Shown piece by piece: positions 10,288 through 22,763 of a stretch of DNA of 64,000 nt. The notes below the pieces were generated by a model. It was not told where the DNA came from, searched no databases, and was given only the letters and a program-made list of their open reading frames with translations. The stretch is from positions 24,176,357-24,240,356 of the forward strand of contig CM055113.1 of the NCBI GenBank assembly GCA_029204225.1, given 5' to 3'. Position numbers and translations under genes: made by a program. Origin of the DNA: Diphasiastrum complanatum. Taxonomy: Eukaryota; Streptophyta; Lycopodiopsida; Lycopodiales; Lycopodiaceae. Positions within the stretch are counted from its first letter, which is position 1. The number at the start of each line of letters is the position of its first letter.

Positions 10288-12936
10288 ATGGCTTTGGGAT
10301 CCAGTTCAAGCTCTAACATCATCTAGAAAGCACGCGCAGAAATCCGCCTGGCATCCATCCAGTCCTTTTTGGATCGATGCAGGTTGGGTAATTTAAAAAT
10401 GGACCTCTCCATCATTCTCTCCGAAGTCAGTACGAAGTTTGTCAACTCTATTCATTCCATTTCGGAGGTGGATTTCAAAGTCCATGTGCGAGGCAAATTC
10501 TTCACTATCTCTGAAGTCTTGTTCTGCACAGCCCTTGGATTACCAATGGATGGGAAAATGATCTCAACAAATAAGGACGAAGTTGCCCACTTCCTTAACA
10601 ATTGCTTCGTACCCACGAAGGGGTACAAGATCTCTATGATTCGTGATACCACATTTAAGATGTTTTGTAAATATGCAAACCAAGTACTCTTTTTGAGGAT
10701 GCTGATGCGACGATTTCAGTGCAAAATTTTGGTTACATCTTAGACGCACTTGCAGGTAATCCGGTTTGTTTCGGCACTATTACATATAAAGCATTTTTGC
10801 GCTGGATCAAGCACCAAAAATTTTCTGGAGTTGGAGCACATGTCTCTCGGCTATGTGCCCATTTTGACATTTTGAACAAGCAAAAGAAAATATTGTGGAA
10901 GGGAAGGATGTTGGCCCACAAGCCAATTGACCTTTCCGGCCTCGTTACTAAAATTGCACCAGCCGTCGAAGTAACAGCTACCACTACTATGGACATTGAT
11001 GCTGCACCATCCCAGTTGGAACTAGTCCCAGCTGTGGCGATGGAGGCTGATGGAGCTAGTACTGCTACTACTGATTCTTCACAGCACGCATCTGCTTTCA
11101 CATCTTAGAAGCAGCCGAGAGCCTCCTCCTCTGATGATGACGCAACTCAGTCTGATACATCAGACAAAAGACAAACAACTACTGAAGGCGACACTGGGGC
11201 ACCTGTGGCAGATGAAGAACAACCAGACGACCAGGCCCAGTGGTTTCGTACTATGACCGAGAAAGCCAAAAACCTAGTGGCTGAAGTGTATGAGTTGGAC
11301 AAGTACCACCAGCAAATTACAATGGAATTTGTCAACTCAAAAAGGAGATGCCAAGAGGATCTCAAGGCGTCTTTCGAGAAGATTGATTTGCTCGAATCAG
11401 ACAACACGAAGCTGATTGAACGAAATCATTCTCTCGACACACAGCTTCAAACCTTAATAAAGGAAGCTGATTCTTTAAAATAGATCAATAAGGCGATTGA
11501 GGCCAAGTCTGATAATTATCAGACTCAAAATAATTCTTTAAAGCAACAACTGACAACTGCAAATCAGCATAATGTTGCGCTCCAGAAACATTTCCAAGAG
11601 GAGCAAATGAGAAGACTGAAGGTAGAAGCTGCTCTCTCTATATGCACCAATGCAAGGTCTGTTACAGTCGACCTCATGAAGCTAAACCAGCTCCAAGATC
11701 AGATGCTCGACAATTTTTGAGTTGAGTTCTTGCAACCACTCGAGGATTCGAAGGCTCTTGTCGAGGAATAATTGGCGGAGCTAAGGGAGTTTTCGAGTGA
11801 AGCTACCTCATCTTACAGCGGACCAGATGCACACGACGAGTACCTTCAGGCCTTACTCAGAATTGATGACCTTACACAACAAATTCCATCTGTGCTTGCC
11901 TGCACCGAAGCCTCAGACCATTCGAGTATCTGGAAGCAGTTGCAAAGATTGACAAGCTCAAACAGGAGCTGTCAGATCTCCAACAACAAATGGAAGATCA
12001 GAAGCTGGCTGCTGAGTTGCAAACTCGGGACTTGGCAACTACATCTACACAGCCAAAATGAATGCGACAGAATCAGTCGAAAATATGTGCTAACAAATTC
12101 CGTGCATTTGTTGAACACTTCTAAAAATGGTGTCCACCTGTTTTTAACATTGAATTACAATGGCGTATGGATTATATGATGCTACCAGGCGCAGTAGGCA
12201 GAAGGAAGACTTTCTCTGGTTATGGGCCTAGCTTTCTATCGAGCAGAAAGGATGTCTCTACTGGGGCATAATCCAGGAAAAGTTTAAAGTCCTACCTTTC
12301 GGGTCAGCAGAGTTATACATAGGCTCTTTGGCTATGTATGCTCTTGAATACGTTCGCATCAAAGAACTTCAATTTTTGCAGAACGAAGACAATAAGCGAC
12401 ATTTTTGGAAGCGAAAGACGCAGTTTCAATTATACAAATCCAAAGCTATTGCGGATTTAGGTGCATTCGACGACGTAGGGTTGCTGATCAATATTGATAT
12501 GGCGTATCCAGAATTATTCAGTCTATATGTGGATTGGGAGCGAAACCTTGCAGAATATTTTGCGGAGATTCGACATAATCTGCAGGATAGAAGGAAGTCA
12601 TTCAGATATAAGCAATTTTGTACATATTCATTTTGGCAGTTTGGTACCTTTGTGTCAAAGACATTATTTTTTGTTCATAATCTTTATGTTAAAAGCAATT
12701 TTATTATATTCTCATCTCGATACTGTGAAAAAATCATTCTACGAAGTGATTTAGACGAAGATACAAAGTTGACTTAGGAGTTGTTCGATGGAACATTACT
12801 CCATGTTAAACTAGAAGAATTCGGCAACCTCCCAGTTGGTCGATATACAAAATCCAAAGAAGATTTGTTGTTGATCGAAGCTCAACAGAACTTGGAGCTA
12901 GCTCAGAAACTATATGAAGAATTGAATAATTCATAA
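10288..12936 (+). pseudogene. Extra ORF 3' of gypsy pol, N-domain plus coiled coil
   Basis: A likely start is the ATG at 10,288 (MALGSSSSSN...), in frame with the conserved part at 10,369-10,743. The N-terminal domain has the shape F-V-N-S-I...RGKFFTISE...ALGLP. Equivalent text is seen at 31,392-32,464 and near 63,500-63,990. After a frameshift near 10,740 the frame at 10,719-11,108 leads into an acidic Ser/Thr-rich linker and then heptad-like coiled coil (11,205-11,700, EKIDLLESDNTKLIERNHSL). The C-terminal part is at 12,328-12,936 (FWKRKTQFQLYKSKAIADLG, YVDWERNLAEYFAEI). Several stops break it (TAG codons at 10,32x, 11,106 and 11,481 among them). I do not recognise a function. The position 3' of pol is that of env-like or accessory ORFs in plant gypsy elements. 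Confidence 0.6.
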
Positions 12937-13237
12937 ATATTATTCATGTCTTTGTCATGTTGATGCCTATCTGTGATACTGAAGCTAGATCTTTGCAGTT
13001 TGAAGATGTTTTGAAGTTTGATTCCAGTTTTCATCAAACAATTTCAACTCAAAATCAACCTACTCAACGCAACAACAAGACACATATTCTCTGAAGAAAT
13101 ATCAAAGGACAAATCATATATGAAAAAATATTTTTAGTCGCCTCAACGAAAATCTGACGAACAAGAATGTTTCTCGAATAATCCTCGAAATAAAGATGAT
13201 ATGGTCACGAGGACATTTCACATTTGAAGAAGGGATA

Positions 13238-14332
13238 TGTGATGCCACGCAAATGTCAAAAATTGAATATCAATATAAATATGGCATAATATACTCAAAA
13301 ATGAAGATATGAGCTGGTTAAGTATAAATCATGAAGAGGCCTAAGTCATTTTTTGAGAATATATCTCCTAGGTACTTGCCTTATAAATTAAGGGCTAGAC
13401 CTTTAATAGGAAAAGACATTGCCTTGGATAACCCTTAACTAGGTCGTCCATACGAAATGACTAGTTATGAAAAGACATGTTAAACTAGAGTAACTTTAAC
13501 TCATAGTTAAGTATACCTCTTATGGTATAGTTGAACGTATTTTTTCAGTTTAATTCTTAACTAGATCCTTTCGCGGGAGCGACGCACCTGTTATTTAAGA
13601 GGTGTGTTTGTTTGCCCCGTAGAACATATATTGATCTCACACTTCAGTCTCAATCATTGAGAGAGAAGAGTTTATGCTTATGTAAGAGATTGAAGAAGTG
13701 AATAGAGTTCTGTGAGTTATTCTCCCTTATCTCTGTTCTTCGCACTGCTGAGTGTGAGTGATCTTGAGTTTGCTAACAATCTCTAACGCATTTCATGAAT
13801 TACTCTCTGATCAGACAGACGCTCTAGTGCATTACAGTCGTTTGCTGTGTTTCCGTAAAGGATGCTCTAAAGAACTGTCTTAAAATCATCTTATTCATTT
13901 GTCGCAAATACTTTCTTTTCAACACTCAAATAATGACTATCTTTGTGCAGTCTAGCACAATCATTGAATTAAGTTGTATGTATACAAATGAGATGACAGT
14001 CTCTGTCTGATGAATTGAGTCTCTGATCTGTTTTCTTGATTGGCATTGACATAAGTTTCTAATGTGCTCTAAAACCATTTGTGCTCTTTAACCATTAAGT
14101 TGGGCTTTAGTTATTGAGGACTATTATCTAGGAACAAATAGTTCGCAAACTCGATTAATTAATTGTTTGCGCAGTCGTGAATACATCGAACAATTCTCGA
14201 TTCTCTGTTGACACCTTAGTCAGCCAGAGTGTAGTCTGTTGTACTACTCTGATAACATTTCATTTGTAGAACGTGCTTCTTTCAATTCGATAGAGGCCAG
14301 ATTGTTGTTCTGAATTCATTAACATTACCCAT
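13238..14332 (+). repeat. Candidate 3' LTR of G2
   Basis: A purine run GAAGAAGGGA (13,226-13,235) is followed by TGTGATGCCACG, as expected for a polypurine tract and LTR start. The region contains no coding. It includes repeated CTCTG/GAGTG-rich text and could end near TTAACA at about 14,330. No second copy is present in the window, so the right border is uncertain. The stretch 14,333-14,509 holds non-coding leader-like sequence next to gag remnant G5. Confidence 0.45.
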
Positions 14333-14509
14333 TCCAAAGATAAGTAATAATGGTTACTTTTTAATGTCTGTCGACAACCAGAATAACATTCAAAACCACC
14401 TACCATAATTGCACCAAAAACATAACTTTCTAACGCTATTCTCTGTGGGAACGATACTTTTCACTACAAAATCTATATTAACCCTGTTGGTATAGCACGA
14501 CAACTCAGT

Positions 14510-15426
14510 AGATGTTTCAGATTCTTCTGTTTGTTCAGATTTGTGCTTTTTACTACTTTTTCTTTCATTTCTCCGTCTGCGAGAAATTTGAGAAGTTTCG
14601 TAATTCTCAATGGAGGCAATGACATCTTCCAAAGAAGTCATCAAACTCTGTCGACAATATCGATCCATTTTCTTAGGCAAACCACCCAAGAACCATTCAT
14701 TTTGCATACTGGGCTCCTAACTTTCCTATTAAATTCTTAACCCTACGAGTATATTTCCTAAGTGATTCCTTTGGCCTTTTCTCAACAGAGTTAAGCCGAG
14801 CCAACAATCTAGTGAAATATCCTATCTCCCTAAACTGTTTAAGAAATGATGCTTTTAAAGCATTCCAAGTATTAACTGTTTCCGGTACTAATTGACTGTA
14901 CCAAATCCTAGCCTGCTTCTTCAGAAGACCTGGCAAAATTCTAACTTTATCCTCATCTGTATGTTCTTTATTTGCTATGGTAATGGATTCAAATTGCGAC
15001 AAATAGTTATCCACATCTTTAGAAGATGATCCCTTAAAGAAATCGTATCTGATTTTTGTAGATGTGGGTGGCGCTGGATTAGCCATATTAAAAGATGGTG
15101 GTGAACTAGATGAACTTGGAGGATCTGAATCTAAACTTCGCTCAGACAAAGATTCTAAACTTGGTTCGGAAGTCGAATCAGACAAATCTGATTCAGGTGA
15201 ATCTGTAACTTGGTGTTTCAATGGATCTTTCCTCAAATGAATCTACAAATGCTATAGTAGCGTGTAGAAGATCATATTTAAATGCTTCAGGTGTTAATCT
15301 TGCTCTAACTGGTGAATTTTGCAAATTCTGCAAATACAAATCTCTAGACTTCCTATATGCTTCTAAACGTTATGCACGCTCTAAATGCTTATATTCAATA
15401 GCTGCTTGAGAGTACGTTCTTGGCAT
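14510..15426 (-). pseudogene. Ty3/gypsy gag remnant G5
   Basis: On the minus strand, an ATG at 15,426 (MPRTYSQAAIEYKHLERA) starts a gag that is broken by a TAA, then a frameshift near 15,230, and continues at 15,236-14,697 with an acidic Ser-rich stretch and the retrotransposon gag core (ITIANKEHTDEDKVRILPGL, RIWYSQLVPETVNTWNALKA, FLKQFREIGYFTRLLARL, ESLRKYTRRVKNLIGKLGA). Another frameshift near 14,700 leads to MQNEWFLGGLPKKMDRYCR. Homology stops near 14,510 before any zinc knuckle. The core is nearly the same as G3 at 29,804-30,588, so both belong to one family. Confidence 0.85.
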
Positions 15427-15461
15427 GCATTACATGAGACACAACTAAAAAACTCTGTGTT

Positions 15462-15807
15462 TATCCACGCTAAGTATCCACGCGAGACCCGACACTTAGT
15501 CGATTTTCCAAAATTTTGTTTGTGTGGAACATCCACGCGTGGATTATCCACGCCAAATTTTTTTTGATCACGCCTCCGGCGAGTCTACCAGTGTTTTTCT
15601 GACACGGCGCCGAAAAATTTATGCGCGTGGATAATCCACGCAAAATTGAATTTTGAAAATTTCGACAATTGTTTGGGAGGGAAGGTTGGCGGCGCCAAAA
15701 AGCAGTTTTGGTGTGGATAATCCACGCAAATTTCAGTTTTTTCACCGGACGAGACTGGAAGTTAAAGATATCCACGCATGGATATCTTCTGCGTGGATTA
15801 TCCACGT
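15462..15807. repeat. Regularly spaced GCGTGGATnATCCACGC palindromes
   Basis: Four 17-base palindromes with one central base lie at 15,537, 15,625, 15,711 and 15,791, 80-88 bases apart. The first two are perfect and the last two have one mismatch. Half sites (TATCCACGC) occur at 15,462 and 15,475. Another inverted pair, AAGATATCCA and TGGATATCTT with a four-base loop, lies at 15,765-15,788. GGCGCC also recurs in the spacers (near 15,606 and 15,690), suggesting an underlying tandem unit of about 85 bp. The array sits directly upstream of the G5 gag start. Confidence 0.85.
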
Positions 15808-15827
15808 ATTTTTTTTTTTGTTTTTTG

Positions 15828-16528
15828 CATATTGATAATGACATGAAATTAGTTAAATAAATATATTTCTAAAGTAAATTATTTTATGATTAGGCTATAT
15901 ATTTTTTTTTTCTAAAGTGAATTATATTATGATGAGGTTTTCTTTTTTTTTTGCATGTTCATAATGAAATGGAATTAGTTAAATAAATATTTTTCTAAAG
16001 TGAATTATATCATGGTGTTCCAAGATGATTGGGATTTTTTATGAGGGCGGCCACCTAGTTTTATAAGACAGTTGACTTGAGCTACCAAGAGGGCAATTAT
16101 GCATGATCTAAAGCTTTGAGAGCCAGGGGTTTAGGGTCTACCCTAATGGCACTCTACCTAATCTCATATCCAAGATCATTTGATATGGATTGAGAGCTCA
16201 TTTTGTACATACTTCGAGAGATTATCAAGAGATGGTGATTTTGGCAAGTTTTCTCTTTAATGAGGAATTGATGAATGATGAATGTGATATTTTTTGTGTC
16301 TGATGAATAGATATGAATCTGAACAAAGCATTATACTTTCCACATGTGTGACAGGATGTGAAGGTCAATTATTTCTAGTTTTATTGTGGTGTTCAAATCC
16401 TTTGCCAATTGGATGCAAAATAGGTTGAATTGTGTGTTAGTTTTCTATCTATTAGATATAAGTGAAACCTTTGATGCTTTTTCAAGGTTTTAGTATCCAA
16501 ATGAGGTTCATAACTTTTGATTTTAACA
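15828..16528 (+). other. AT-rich duplication and end of a copia LTR
   Basis: Two diverged copies of an AT-rich segment (GAATTAGTTAAATAAATAT core, about 15,828-15,905 and 15,950-16,010) are followed by non-coding sequence. The end at 16,528 reads TTTTAACA and abuts a tRNA-iMet PBS, so at least the last part is a copia-type LTR. Its left border is not clear. Confidence 0.45.
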
Positions 16529-16910
16529 TGGTATCAGAGTCCAAATGTGACCATCAAGACTCAAATACAAGAGAGAAGCAATTACAAGTTAATGATTGTT
16601 TAATTTTTATTGCCCTTATTACTACCTTAAGTTTGATGATGTTCCTTCAAGTGTGAATGAAACTGTAGCAACAAAAGAGTGATTTGATGTAATGAAAAGT
16701 GAGATGAGTACATGATGCATTGTTTGAGATACTTATAAAATTATTGATCCTCCATCAAAGATACAAAATGTTACTATTTGCAAATGGGTCTTTAAGATCA
16801 AGCTTAATCAAGATGGTAGTGTGAACAATTATAAAACAAGACTAGTTGCCAAGGAATATGCTCAATTCAAGGGATTGACTATGATGAAACACTTGATTTT
16901 GTCATAGTTT
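16529..16910 (+). pseudogene. Copia scrap: PBS plus RT fragment
   Basis: TGGTATCAGAG at 16,529-16,539 is a tRNA-iMet PBS. Only about 240 bases later an RT N-terminal fragment is readable (16,775-16,910: CKWVFKIKLNQDGSV, RLVAKEYAQ, GIDYDETLDF). Gag, protease, integrase and most of RT are missing. From 16,911 to about 17,170 I see no gene apart from the 3' flank of the CACTA gene. Confidence 0.75.
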
Positions 16911-17284
16911 GTGGTGGTGATTTCATTAACTCACATGCTTTTAGTGATTTACTGCCTTTGCAGCATTTGTTAAAAAATGAGAATTTTCTTGGAACATGAA
17001 GCCCTACATCTATCTTCACCGACATTATCTCCAAAAAAATGGGATTGAAGTCAAACTATGTCTATTCTTTTCACTTACTTGACCATAAATGAGACTCTAT
17101 TTTGGCTAAATAACAATCATTTGAAAGCATTGCAAGAATCAATTTCATTCAAAATTGCAATAATCAATTTTTATTCAAAATTACTAGAATCAATTTCATC
17201 AGCGACAGCATCTTGCAATTCATCTCCTCTTAGATGATTTTCATCATCACTCTCACTTTCAAAAATTATTTCATCATCAATGGA

Positions 17285-17289
17285 AGTGG
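17285..17289. repeat. Target site duplication AGTGG, left copy (element D)
   Basis: AGTGG directly precedes the left LTR of D and recurs directly after the right LTR at 23,446-23,450. Confidence 0.95.
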
Positions 17290-17971
17290 TGTAAAAATTA
17301 CAACAAATAAGAATCCTAAAACACTTGAAATGATGAGGGAAACAATATATTATGATTTCATAAGATTAGCACAAGTTGAACCATCAAAATCCATCAAAAA
17401 TCTATGCTTGAACCTCACTAAATGGCCCAAATCCTTGAAGAAGACTTAACACGTGTGAAAGTACGGCCTCCCACAGTCTGAGTACTGTACACCAGACCTA
17501 CATTCAATCCTATAATCATTAGTAATCACAATTACTCAAACAATTATGAACATAGAGAGCAATTGTACCATTATGAGAGAAAAAACATGAAATTGCTTGA
17601 TTAATTTTGGTGAGATATCATCACCTATATATACATGATCCATCACGGTTTTGGACAGGTATGAGTAGCCCTAAACCTATCCCTAATGCTAATTTTGGTG
17701 GATCTTTCATCCCTACCAAGTTAGGGTTGGAATCTTGGAGATCCCTCAACAATGCAAAAATTACCAAAAATAGCTCCTATTTTTTCTCCCTTGTATCTAA
17801 GCATAATTTGGACTCATTCCAAAGGTTCTAACACTTAGGTCTACTTGAGAACATCCTTATGAATGGAATCCTATGCTATTTGGCACGTGTGACAAGCCAC
17901 ATCATGACCATCTAACTATTTACAAGTCATATGACCAAAACTAGTCAAGCTAGAATTGTGAATTTTTAACA
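17290..17971 (-). repeat. 3' LTR of copia D
   Basis: The LTR is 682 bp and near-identical to 22,764-23,445. On the minus strand it starts TGTTAAAAATTC, directly after the purine run. Confidence 0.95.
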
Positions 17972-17985
17972 CTCCTCCTCACTAT
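17972..17985 (-). other. Polypurine tract of copia D
   Basis: On the minus strand, GTGAGGAGGAG lies between the pol stop codon (TAG, complement of 17,986-17,988) and the 3' LTR. This is the expected place and composition for second-strand priming. Confidence 0.85.
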
Positions 17986-20900
17986 CTAGCTTGGTTCAAT
18001 CATTGCTTTACTAATCACTCCAAGTGATGATCTGAACTTCATAAAAGGTGTCTTTTGAAGTGGTTTAGTAAGTAGATCAGCTACACATTCATTGCTTGGA
18101 ACATGCTCCAAAGCAATCTCCTTGGCTTGCACCATTTCTCTCACAAAGTGATGGCATATCTCAATGTGCTTAGATCTTGCATGGAAGATTGGGTTAGATG
18201 CAAGGTGTTGGGCTGATATATTGTCATTGTAGATGATTGGTGCCTCCTCTGAATCCATGATCTTTAGTTCCACCAATAATCTCTTGATCCAAAGTACCTC
18301 CTTTGTAGTGGTTGTCAAAGCTTTGTACTCAGCCTCGGTTGAAGATAGAGATATAGTTTCTTGCTTTTTTGAAAGCCATGAAACCACACCTTCTCCTATG
18401 AAAGTTGAATAGGCACTTGTTGATTTCCTATCCCTCTTGTCCCCTGCAAAATCTGAATCACTAAATGCATGAAGGTTAATCACATCTCCTCTATATAGAA
18501 TCCCAAAATCCAATGTACCCGAGATGTATCTTAGAATCCTCTTAGCCTTTTTCCAATGGATATTCAATGGCTTTTGCATGGATTGGCTCAACCTACATAC
18601 ACTAAAGCTAAGATCTGGTCTAGTTATAGTGATCCACATTAAGGAACCTATAAGTTGCCTAAACAAAGTGATGTCCATGAAGGATCTTTCATCATCTTCA
18701 TTTGGCACTTTTACATCTTGCTCCATTGGTGTGTCAATACTTTTGCATACTTCCATCTTAAACTTATTCAAAAGACTTTGAGCATAGTTTACTTGACTTA
18801 TACAGATAAAATCAGACCCTCTAAGTACTTCTATGCCTAAGATTAAGTGAAGACACCCTAGATCTACCATCTTGAACTCTAAGGATAGATCTATCTTGAT
18901 TTTTTCAATACCATCAACACTATTTCCACTAATGATGATGTCATCTACATAAATGAGTAAAAGTACAATACCAACATCATCAAACTTAATGTAAAGTGTG
19001 GGATCATATTCACTTTGAACAAAAGAAAGTGAAATAAGATAGCAATGTAGTCTTGAATTCCAAGATCTCGAGGCTTGCTTCAAGCCATAGATGCTTCTTT
19101 GGAGATGGCATACTTTGTTCTCCATTCCATGCTTGATGAACCCTTGTGGCTGCTCCATATAGATATCCTCTTCCAAAAAACCATTCAAGAAAGCATTAGA
19201 GACATCCATTTGACATATAATCCGTCCAAAATGTGATGCAAGTGCAATGATTAGTCTTATTGTGACCATCTTGGCCACGGGTGCAAAAGTTTCCTCATAG
19301 TCTATCCCTCTTTCTTGAGCATAACCTTTTGCAACTAATCTTGCTTTATGTTTGTTAACACTCCCATTTGCATTCAACTTAAGCTTGAAGACCCACTTGC
19401 ATCCTATTACATTCCTTTGAGGTCTCTCAACAAGCAACCAAGTTTCATTCTCAATCAAGGCATCATACTCATCCAACATAGCTTTATACCATTCTTTGGA
19501 GTTCAATGCATCTTCAACATTAGACGGTTCTTCAAAACTAGATAAAGCATAAGAAGTGGATGAGATACCCTCAACTTGCTGTCCTTTGCCTTGATATGTG
19601 AGCCTTTATGGCTCCACTTTTGCCCTTGAAGATCTCCTTGGTGTGATAGGTGGGTTTGGTGCTTGCTCCTCCATGAGCTCCTCCTCAAAACCAAGATCTT
19701 GCTCCTCGGCCATCTTCTTCTTGATTGTTGGAGAACTTGAGCCTTCTTCAAGCATATGCATATGATGTTCATCAAAGATGACATCACTTGAAACAACAAA
19801 TTTGTTCAAGGATGGGAGATAGACTTTGTAGCCCTTGCTTGAGCTTGCATATCCAAGCATGATCCCTCTTGTGGAAGATGGATCCTCCTTGGTTCTTGTT
19901 TCCAATGGCACATGCACATAACATATACACCCAAAAACTTTCAAGTGATTAAGATTGGGTTTATTTCCATACAACATCTCATAAGGAGTTTTGCCTTCAA
20001 TTGCTTTGCAAGACACCCTATTCATCAAGTAGTTTGCACATACAAGTGACTCACCCCAAAAGGATTTGGGCAAACAAGCATCTAATCTTAAAGCCTTAGA
20101 ACATTCACATAATGTTCTATTCCTTCTTTCAGCAACTCCATTTTGTTGAGGAGTGTAAGGACAAGAAGTCTCTTTCTTGATCCCTTCCTCCTCACAAAAG
20201 GCCTTGAACTCATTGGAGATGAATTCTCCACCATTGTCACTTCTAAGAATCTTGATGATATGATTATGATGCTTTTCCACAAACAACTTGAACTTTACAA
20301 AAGTATCAAATACTTGAGACTTTAAGGAAAGTAAGAACACCCAACAATATCTTGAGTAGTCATCAATGAAGGTTAAAAACATGGATGAACCTCCATTAGA
20401 TTTGGTGCTAGCAATGTGCACATCCGAGTGTATGAGTTCAAGAGGATGAGATGACTTTGTGATGGAGTTAGGAAACACCTTCTTATGTGCCTTGAATAAG
20501 GCACAAGCTTCACAAACCTTGTCTTCCTTCCCAATAGACCTTGGTAGGCCTAAAGCATACTCCTCCTTGATCATAGCCTCCATGGAACCCGAGTTGACAT
20601 GTCCAAGTCTTTTGTGCCATAAAGTAAAGGTAGATATCTTGCTCTTCTCGGCCAACATGACAACATTAGTATCCACAAATGCATCCAACTTATAAAGTTT
20701 GCCAAGTCTAGTGCCCTTAGCCACTATCTTACCCTTCTTCTTGATGAAACATTCATTTGAAGCAAAGTCAACATTGAAACCATTGTCTACCATTTGGCCA
20801 ACACTTAGTAGATTCTTTGTTATTGTAGGAATGTACAAAACACTTTCTATGTTGATCTTTTTGGAAGATCCTAAGCAAAGGGGAATTCTACCAACTCCTT

Positions 20901-21951
20901 CAATCTTACAAGCTTCATCATTTGCTGTATAGATAGACTTTATAGGTCCATCATAAGATAAGAGAGAAGAGAAAAACTCCCTTTTACTAGTCATGTGTGA
21001 ACTAGCACCCGAGTCAATCCACCAAGGAACTTCTCCTTTGAAGCTTGTTGAAGAAAATATGGACATCATGAGAGAGTCCTCATGTGAACTCTCCTCCTCC
21101 TCCTCTTTGCTCATGTTGGCTTGGCTTTGATCTTGCTTCCTCTTGAAGCATTTCGAGGCATAATGCCCCATATTGCTACAATAGTAGCACTTCACCTTTG
21201 ATTTGTCCTTCTTGACTTTGGTGATTGATGGAGATGCCTTTGAGGGTCCTTCTTGATCCTCAAGCTTTGTAGACTTCTTGAATGTTGATACTTTGCCTTT
21301 GGACTTGCCTTTGCCTTTGGTGAAGAGAGCTTGGTCATCTCCACCTTGGATGGAAAGCCTATCCATCCTCTCTTGCATTTGGCTCCTTGATTCCTCGGCC
21401 ATGAGTGTGCCTTGGAGTTCTTCAAGTATGGGTAGCTTACCCATAATTGCATATCCCTGAACCAAATTGTCAAATTCAAAGCTTAGTCCATTCAATATGA
21501 GTTGAACAAGCTCTTCATCCTTGATAGGGTCACCTATAAAGGCTAGATCTTTGTTCAATTCCTTTACTCTTAGGACAAAAGTATGTGCACTCTCTCCTTT
21601 CTTTTGATAGCTTCTATAGATTTGATTCTTCAAAGCTAACATTCTAGTTTGGTTCTTGGATTCATAGACCTTTTGCAAAGTCTCCCAATCATCTTGAGCT
21701 GAAGTGCAATCTCCTACCTCTCTTAAGAGTTCATTTGCAACATTCATTTTTATGCAATGTAGTGCAACATTGCACCTCTTGATGTATTTGGCTTTTTCTT
21801 GAGGATGAATAGGTTCACCCTCCTTACCATTTACAATTTCCATCAGATCTTGCATGATCATGATAGATTCCATTCTAACTTTCCATATGGAATAGTTAGT
21901 TTTGTTGAGCCTTTCATTGGTATCCAAAAGATATGCATTTATAGATGCCAT
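17986..21951 (-). pseudogene. Copia D gag-pol polyprotein with one nonsense codon
   Basis: One frame of 1,322 codons from ATG 21,951 is interrupted only by TAA at 19,608-19,606 (after RAKVEP), where a CAA Gln codon is likely ancestral. Domains in order: copia-type gag (residues 1-200), knuckle CYYC...H...C (about 255-268), protease WIDSGASSHM (DSG at 313), GAG-pre-integrase LWHKRLGH (about 445), and integrase core with D510, D572 (RSDNGGEF) and E608 (NGVAERRNR). After the stop come RT with QMDVSNAFLNG and LIYVDDIII, then RNase H with SDSDFAGDKRDRKS, SLSSTEAEYKA and ADLLTKPL. All catalytic residues I can name are present. It would encode the capsid, protease, integrase and RT-RNase H of a cytoplasmic particle. 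A small amount of readthrough or reversion would give a complete protein set. Confidence 0.93.
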
Positions 21952-22750
21952 CTAGTCTCCTAATCAAGGACTTGACACAAATGAAGGTTACTTCTATTGA
22001 TTTGATTGAAGGTCTACCTTATCCCACTTCTTAGGGACCTGAAAAGATCAGTAATAGACTTCCTATAAAGATCTAAGAATGATCTCTAACAAAATCAAAT
22101 CATAGAATACTAGAAACAATGCACTTGCTTGATTGAAGTAGACAATACTAGTAGAATTGCCCCTCTTTCTATAAAGAACATTAAAGCTTCCAAATGATCT
22201 GATCAAGAGTGAATTTCAGCAACCTATATATACTTCCAAAATCACTTGTAAAAGATCTAAATGGAACTTAATGAGGATGCAACACAATCTACTATCCAAT
22301 CACAAGCAAAAAATGATCAAAATTGATGTAAAATTGATCTAATTTGGTGCATAAGTCAAGCAATGGTTGGACTGAACCTAAATCACTTTAGGAGGTGCCT
22401 ACTACACCTTAGAACAGCCTTTAAGAGTCCCCAAAACTCTGATCTTCCCTCTCCTTGAATGCTAGAAAGCCTCCTCTATGAAATCACCTCCAAAACTCGC
22501 TTAGAAATCAATGCTTGGAGCAAGCAAAACTTGCTATCTTGGTAATGTGAATTGAATTCAACTTTGCCTCTGGTTTTAGACACCTAAACACCTGCAAATG
22601 AAGTCACACAACACCAATCTCCAATGTATTTGACTCACTTTGAGTTCTAGAATCAATACTAGATGCTAAGATCCAATCTACACAAGATTTAGATCAAAAA
22701 TTGTGATCAAATTGAATGAAAACCAAGGATTTAGCTCATTTCAGCCTTTA
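21952..22750 (-). other. Untranslated leader of copia D
   Basis: This is about 800 bases between the PBS and the gag ATG on the minus strand. No convincing coding or structured repeat was seen. Confidence 0.8.
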
Positions 22751-22763
22751 GGCTCTGATACCA
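22751..22763 (-). other. Primer-binding site of copia D, tRNA-iMet
   Basis: On the minus strand TGGTATCAGAGCC follows the 5' LTR end TTTTTACA without a gap. This is the standard initiator-methionine tRNA priming site of plant copia elements. Confidence 0.95.

Noticed and set aside
15462-15807. CRISPR-like regular repeats
   Set aside because: Repeats of 17 bases with about 65-70-base spacers, imperfect, in plant retrotransposon DNA with no cas genes. A palindromic minisatellite is the better description.
15470-15844. Minus-strand open frame of 124 codons
   Set aside because: It is produced by the palindromic repeats (repeated A-W-I-I-H). There is no other coding evidence.
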